Source: Clostridiales bacterium UBA5446
GTDB taxonomy: Bacteria; Bacillota; Clostridia; Oscillospirales; Oscillospiraceae
DNA length: 7,875 bases
NCBI GenBank assembly: GCA_002427465.1
Contig: DIRC01000007.1
Location: forward strand, 2,059 to 9,933
Reading direction: 5' to 3'
Shown: positions 5,868-7,875 of the stretch, piece by piece
Layout of the letters: each line of letters opens with the position of its first letter
Position numbering within the stretch: the stretch's first letter is position 1
Made by a program: the position numbers and the translations under genes
Notes under the pieces: generated by a model
Told to the model about the DNA's origin: nothing
Seen by the model: the letters and a program-made list of their open reading frames with translations, nothing else
Databases searched by the model: none

Positions 5868-6701
5868 TCAATCCAGCGGCGGGATTTCAACCTTTTTGTT
5901 GAAACTGAATTCCTCCGTTGGGAACGTGCCATCCACGGTCTCCTGGTGGAAAGCGTTGAGGCCAGCCACCATTTCCTTACGGATATGAGCGAACTGCTTG
6001 ACAAACTTGGGTTTAAAATCGCCATACATATCCAGCAGATCATGGGTCACCAGCACCTGGCAGTCCACATCCGGGCCCGCGCCGATGCCAAGGATGGGCA
6101 CGCGCACAGTATCTCTCAGCGCCTTGGCCACACAGCTGGGAACGCACTCCACCACGATAGAAAATACGCCCGCGTCCTGCAGCGCCAGCGCGTCCTGAAT
6201 GAGCTTCTTCGCGCCCTCCGGGGTGCCGCCCTGAACCTTGAAGCCGCCGAAGGAGGTTGCGGACTGGGGCGTCATGCCGATGTGGCCCATGACGGGGATA
6301 CCCACATCCACCATACGCCGGATGGTTGGGGCCATAGCCACGCCGCCTTCCAGCTTCACACAGTCACAGTTGGTTTCCGCCAGCATACGGCAGGCGCTGT
6401 GGATGGCCTGTTCCGGGCTTTCCTGGTAGGAGCCGAAGGGCATATCGCCGGCCACAAAGGTGTGAGTCGCACCCTTCACCACTGGCCGGATGTGGTGAAT
6501 CATGTCGTCCAGAGTAACGCCTACGGTAGTGCTGTAGCCCAGCATGATCATGCCCAGGGAGTCGCCCACCAGTATCACTTCCACGTCGCTTTCATCGACG
6601 ATGGACGCCGTGGTGTAGTCATAGGCGGTGACATAGGCAAACCTGCGGCCTTCGTCCTTGAACTTTTGAAAATCAAGGACCGAGATCTTTTTCTTATCCA
6701 T
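5868..6701 (-). CDS. panB: 3-methyl-2-oxobutanoate hydroxymethyltransferase (PanB)
   Basis: 277 aa, close to the 264-280 aa of bacterial PanB. The enzyme transfers a hydroxymethyl group from 5,10-methylene-THF to 2-oxoisovalerate to make ketopantoate; the reaction is reversible. Conserved residues are all present: AYDY (26-29), VGDSLGM with Mg ligand Asp47, AGDMPFGSY with Asp86, VKLEGG with Lys116, MGHIGMTPQS with His140, ECVP with catalytic Glu185, and LGIGAG. These match E. coli Asp45, Asp84, Lys112, His136 and Glu181. The start at 6701 (MDKKKISVLDFQ) is chosen from the AAAGGA 7 nt upstream and homology; an in-frame extension to 6854 would run through the promoter region. It is the first gene of the leftward operon, behind a promoter and an operator. 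No panC or panD follows, which is unusual for a biosynthetic panB and suggests a different or reversed role. Confidence 0.95.
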   Translation of the reverse strand: MDKKKISVLDFQKFKDEGRRFAYVTAYDYTTASIVDESDVEVILVGDSLGMIMLGYSTTVGVTLDDMIHHIRPVVKGATHTFVAGDMPFGSYQESPEQAIHSACRMLAETNCDCVKLEGGVAMAPTIRRMVDVGIPVMGHIGMTPQSATSFGGFKVQGGTPEGAKKLIQDALALQDAGVFSIVVECVPSCVAKALRDTVRVPILGIGAGPDVDCQVLVTHDLLDMYGDFKPKFVKQFAHIRKEMVAGLNAFHQETVDGTFPTEEFSFNKKVEIPPLD

Positions 6702-6737
6702 AATTTTTTCCTTTCTGGTATGATGTATCTTTTCCGT

Positions 6738-6746
6738 GGTATTACC
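6738..6746. promoter_or_regulatory. GntR/FadR-type operator in the panB leader (GGTATTACC)
   Basis: GGT-ATT-ACC dyad, identical to the two best sites of the distal array. The FCD subgroup of GntR regulators (FadR, PdhR, LldR) binds GGTnnnACC cores. The site lies just downstream of the predicted transcription start of panB, where a bound repressor would block transcription. Confidence 0.7.
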
Positions 6747-6757
6747 TTTATAATTAC

Positions 6758-6787
6758 AGAATATTGCTAAGGTGTAATCAATGTCAA
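6758..6787 (-). promoter_or_regulatory. Predicted promoter of the panB operon
   Basis: On the minus strand a perfect TTGACA (6787-6782) is followed by TATTCT (6763-6758, spacer 18) or AATATT (6765-6760, spacer 16), each 4 of 6 to the -10 consensus. The start of transcription would be near 6751, giving a leader of about 50 nt that begins just before the operator at 6746-6738. The -35 is strong and the -10 moderate. Confidence 0.6.
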
Positions 6788-6875
6788 TATTTTTATTTTG
6801 TTTTATCTGATTTTTGTTGCATTCTACTATTTTTGCGCTGTATATTTGATTCATTTTACAGTACCCTTTTTACTA

Positions 6876-6917
6876 GGTATTACCTCATAACGATACGGTA
6901 TTACCTCTTAACGATGT
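6876..6917 (+). repeat. Tandem 21-bp direct repeat, two near-identical copies
   Basis: Copy 1 is 6876-6896 and copy 2 is 6897-6917, matching at 18 of 21 positions. Similarity extends beyond the 9-bp operator core into the shared TAACGAT, so the second copy probably arose by duplication. The third unit (6918-6938) keeps only the operator core. Confidence 0.85.
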
Positions 6918-6926
6918 GGTAATACA
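6876..6926. promoter_or_regulatory. Three phased GntR/FadR-type operators
   Basis: GGTATTACC at 6876-6884, GGTATTACC at 6897-6905 and the weaker GGTAATACA at 6918-6926. The starts are exactly 21 bp apart, two DNA helical turns, so bound dimers would line up on one face of the DNA. The third site ends 10 bp before the regulator's -35 element. The core fits GGTnnnACC of the FadR/PdhR group, and the only regulator in the window belongs to that group, so autoregulation is likely. Confidence 0.78.
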
Positions 6927-6936
6927 TATCTCAAAC

Positions 6937-6965
6937 TTGATTTGGTGATTTACTCATGTTATAAT
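6937..6965 (+). promoter_or_regulatory. Promoter of the GntR-family regulator gene
   Basis: TTGATT (6937-6942), a 17-bp spacer, and a perfect TATAAT (6960-6965) preceded by TG one base away (TGT-TATAAT, an extended -10). Transcription would start near 6972, about 64 nt before the ATG. This is the best promoter match in the window. Confidence 0.82.
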
Positions 6966-7035
6966 ACAAAAAAATATGCGACTATATGCGGTCAGTAATT
7001 TTGACCCAATATCGATATACTGTCTGGAGAAAATA

Positions 7036-7752
7036 ATGAAAATACAGCCGCTTTCAACTCAGCTGGCGGACAGGCTTGCCGAGCTCATATTGAACGGGGG
7101 TACCTACAAGCCTGGGGAAAAGCTGCCCCCGGAACGGGAACTTGCCGAAATTCTCGGAGCCAGCCGCACATCCATACGGGAAGCTTCGAAGCAATTGGAA
7201 GCCAGGGGGCTTTTGAGCGTCCGCCGCGGAGTTGGCACTTTTGTTACCATGAACCCCGGTGTCACCCGGGATCCGTTGGGATTGGACAATCATGCGGATA
7301 GTCTTGCCGATACGATAACCTTATTGGAAGATTGGTATCGTGTCCGCATGACGCTGGAAGGGGACGCCATGGAAATGGTGGCCGCCAACGCCACGGACGC
7401 CGAGATCGCCCACATACACGAGCTGATGGAAGCAGAGGTTGCTCTGGCCAACACTGTCGACTCGGATTTTCTGGATGCGGATCAGAGTTTTCACTGCGCG
7501 CTGGCGCGGGCTTCCCACAACATCATTCTCGAACGGCTCATCCCGTCCCTGCACGCTTCGGTGTACTATGATCTGGTGAAAAGTCTGTATAACCAGCTGC
7601 GCCCCCGCTTTAACCGCAACGCCATCCAGAATCATGCCAATATCGTCCGGTATCTGGAGGCGCGCAACGGCAATGCCGCCAATCTCGCCATGCGATATCA
7701 CATGCTTATCGCAATAGACGATGTACGCTCCATCCGTGAGCACGCGCTCTGA
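7036..7752 (+). CDS. GntR-family transcriptional regulator, FadR/FCD subgroup
   Basis: 238 aa DNA-binding regulator. The N-terminal winged helix-turn-helix is textbook: PGEKLPPERELAEILGAS (26-43), RTSIREASKQLEARGLL (44-60) and the wing SVRRGVGTFV (61-70). The C-terminal all-helical FCD ligand domain shows the expected metal ligands Asp149 and His153 (DADQSFH), His200 (QNHANIV) and His222 (AMRYHM). FCD domains bind small organic acids, often through this metal. The start at 7036 is chosen because GGAG lies 6 nt upstream and MKIQPLSTQLAD fits the family; the in-frame start at 6976 has no such site and lies almost at the promoter. The gene is divergent from the panB operon and flanked by GGTnnnACC operators, so it probably represses both itself and the operon until a pathway acid binds. 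The ligand is unknown. Confidence 0.94.
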   Translation: MKIQPLSTQLADRLAELILNGGTYKPGEKLPPERELAEILGASRTSIREASKQLEARGLLSVRRGVGTFVTMNPGVTRDPLGLDNHADSLADTITLLEDWYRVRMTLEGDAMEMVAANATDAEIAHIHELMEAEVALANTVDSDFLDADQSFHCALARASHNIILERLIPSLHASVYYDLVKSLYNQLRPRFNRNAIQNHANIVRYLEARNGNAANLAMRYHMLIAIDDVRSIREHAL

Positions 7753-7875
7753 TTTTATAACTATTCGTGTTTTTGCGATTGCAATAGTGTTGCCTCCAAT
7801 CAGGTATTATAAAAAGCATCCTGTTTCAACGGCGGTTTTGTCATGATGATGTGTCGGTCCCGGCGGCAAGGAATA
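7753..7875. other. Region after the regulator gene, to the window edge
   Basis: No gene or clear terminator is visible in these 123 bp. An operator-like half site GGTATTAT occurs at 7803-7810, and the window ends in GGCAAGGAATA, which could be a ribosome binding site for a gene beyond the edge. Both are weak. Confidence 0.4.

Larger units (their letters stand above)
6702..7035. other. 334-bp AT-rich divergent control region
   Basis: The only long non-coding AT-rich stretch in the window, between panB (leftward) and the GntR gene (rightward). It contains a leftward promoter (6787-6758), one operator in the panB leader (6738-6746), a row of three operators (6876-6926) and a strong rightward promoter (6937-6965). 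A 7-bp inverted repeat (AATATTG at 6760-6766, CAATATT at 6785-6791) overlaps the leftward promoter. The part between about 6792 and 6870 is mostly T-rich on the plus strand with no recognisable gene or site. Confidence 0.85.

Noticed and set aside
5822..6043. In-frame extension of the AceTr-like gene to 6043
   Set aside because: It would overlap the end of panB in another frame, while AAAGGAG sits 6 nt before the start at 5821 and that start gives the normal family length.
6702..6854. In-frame extension of panB to 6854
   Set aside because: It would translate the AT-rich promoter and operator DNA; the 6701 start has a good ribosome binding site and the normal PanB N-terminus.
6976..7035. Upstream in-frame ATG at 6976 for the GntR-family gene
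   Set aside because: It lies only a few bases after the predicted transcription start, has no ribosome binding site, and adds 20 residues not typical of the family.
7099..7107. GGTACC-containing operator-like sequence inside the regulator gene
   Set aside because: It lacks the GGTnnnACC spacing and is within conserved coding sequence.
1..7875. Mobile elements, CRISPR arrays, tRNA or rRNA genes, phage-defence genes
   Set aside because: No transposase or integrase motifs, terminal repeats, regular spacer arrays or RNA-gene signatures are visible; the only tandem repeat is the operator array.

Overview
The window looks like a chromosomal piece from an anaerobic Firmicute of the class Clostridia. 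Coding DNA is moderately GC-rich, nearly every gene has an AAAGGA-type ribosome binding site, and fhs, fchA and folD are separate adjacent genes, as in acetogenic and purine-fermenting clostridia. The lineage is an inference from style and gene content. No rRNA, tRNA, mobile element or CRISPR array is visible.

Layout: one divergent locus. On the right a GntR/FadR-type (FCD) repressor gene reads rightward (7036-7752). From the same AT-rich intergenic region (6702-7035) eight genes read leftward: panB-like ketopantoate hydroxymethyltransferase (6701-5868), an AceTr/SatP-like small membrane transporter (5821-5219), a cyclase-family (kynurenine-formamidase-like) metal hydrolase (5158-4460), a panE-like 2-dehydropantoate 2-reductase (4438-3521), a 203-bp gap with two notable RNA-hairpin elements, then fhs (3317-1641), fchA (1631-1005), folD (1012-158) and the first 53 codons of a formate/nitrite channel (161 to the window edge). 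The last four are tightly packed (9-bp gap, 8-bp overlap, 4-bp ATGA overlap). The intergenic region holds a consensus promoter for the regulator, a probable promoter for the operon, and four GGTnnnACC operators, three of them phased exactly 21 bp apart.

How the genes may work together: PanB exchanges a hydroxymethyl group between 5,10-methylene-THF and a 2-oxo acid. The folate genes convert methylene-THF to formate, with ATP formed by Fhs, and the FNT channel moves formate. With no panC or panD in view, a catabolic-type local regulator, a hydrolase and two transporters, the simplest reading is a degradative route running pantothenate synthesis backwards: (hydrolase) to a pantoate-like 2-hydroxy acid, to a 2-oxo acid (PanE-like), to 2-oxoisovalerate or similar plus methylene-THF (PanB-like), then to formate plus ATP. 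Two sequence details fit: the PanE-like protein has Asp at the end of beta-strand 2 (NAD rather than NADP), and FolD has lost the Lys and Gln needed for cyclohydrolase activity, leaving that step to FchA. The direction and substrate are hypotheses; the gene identities are mostly firm.
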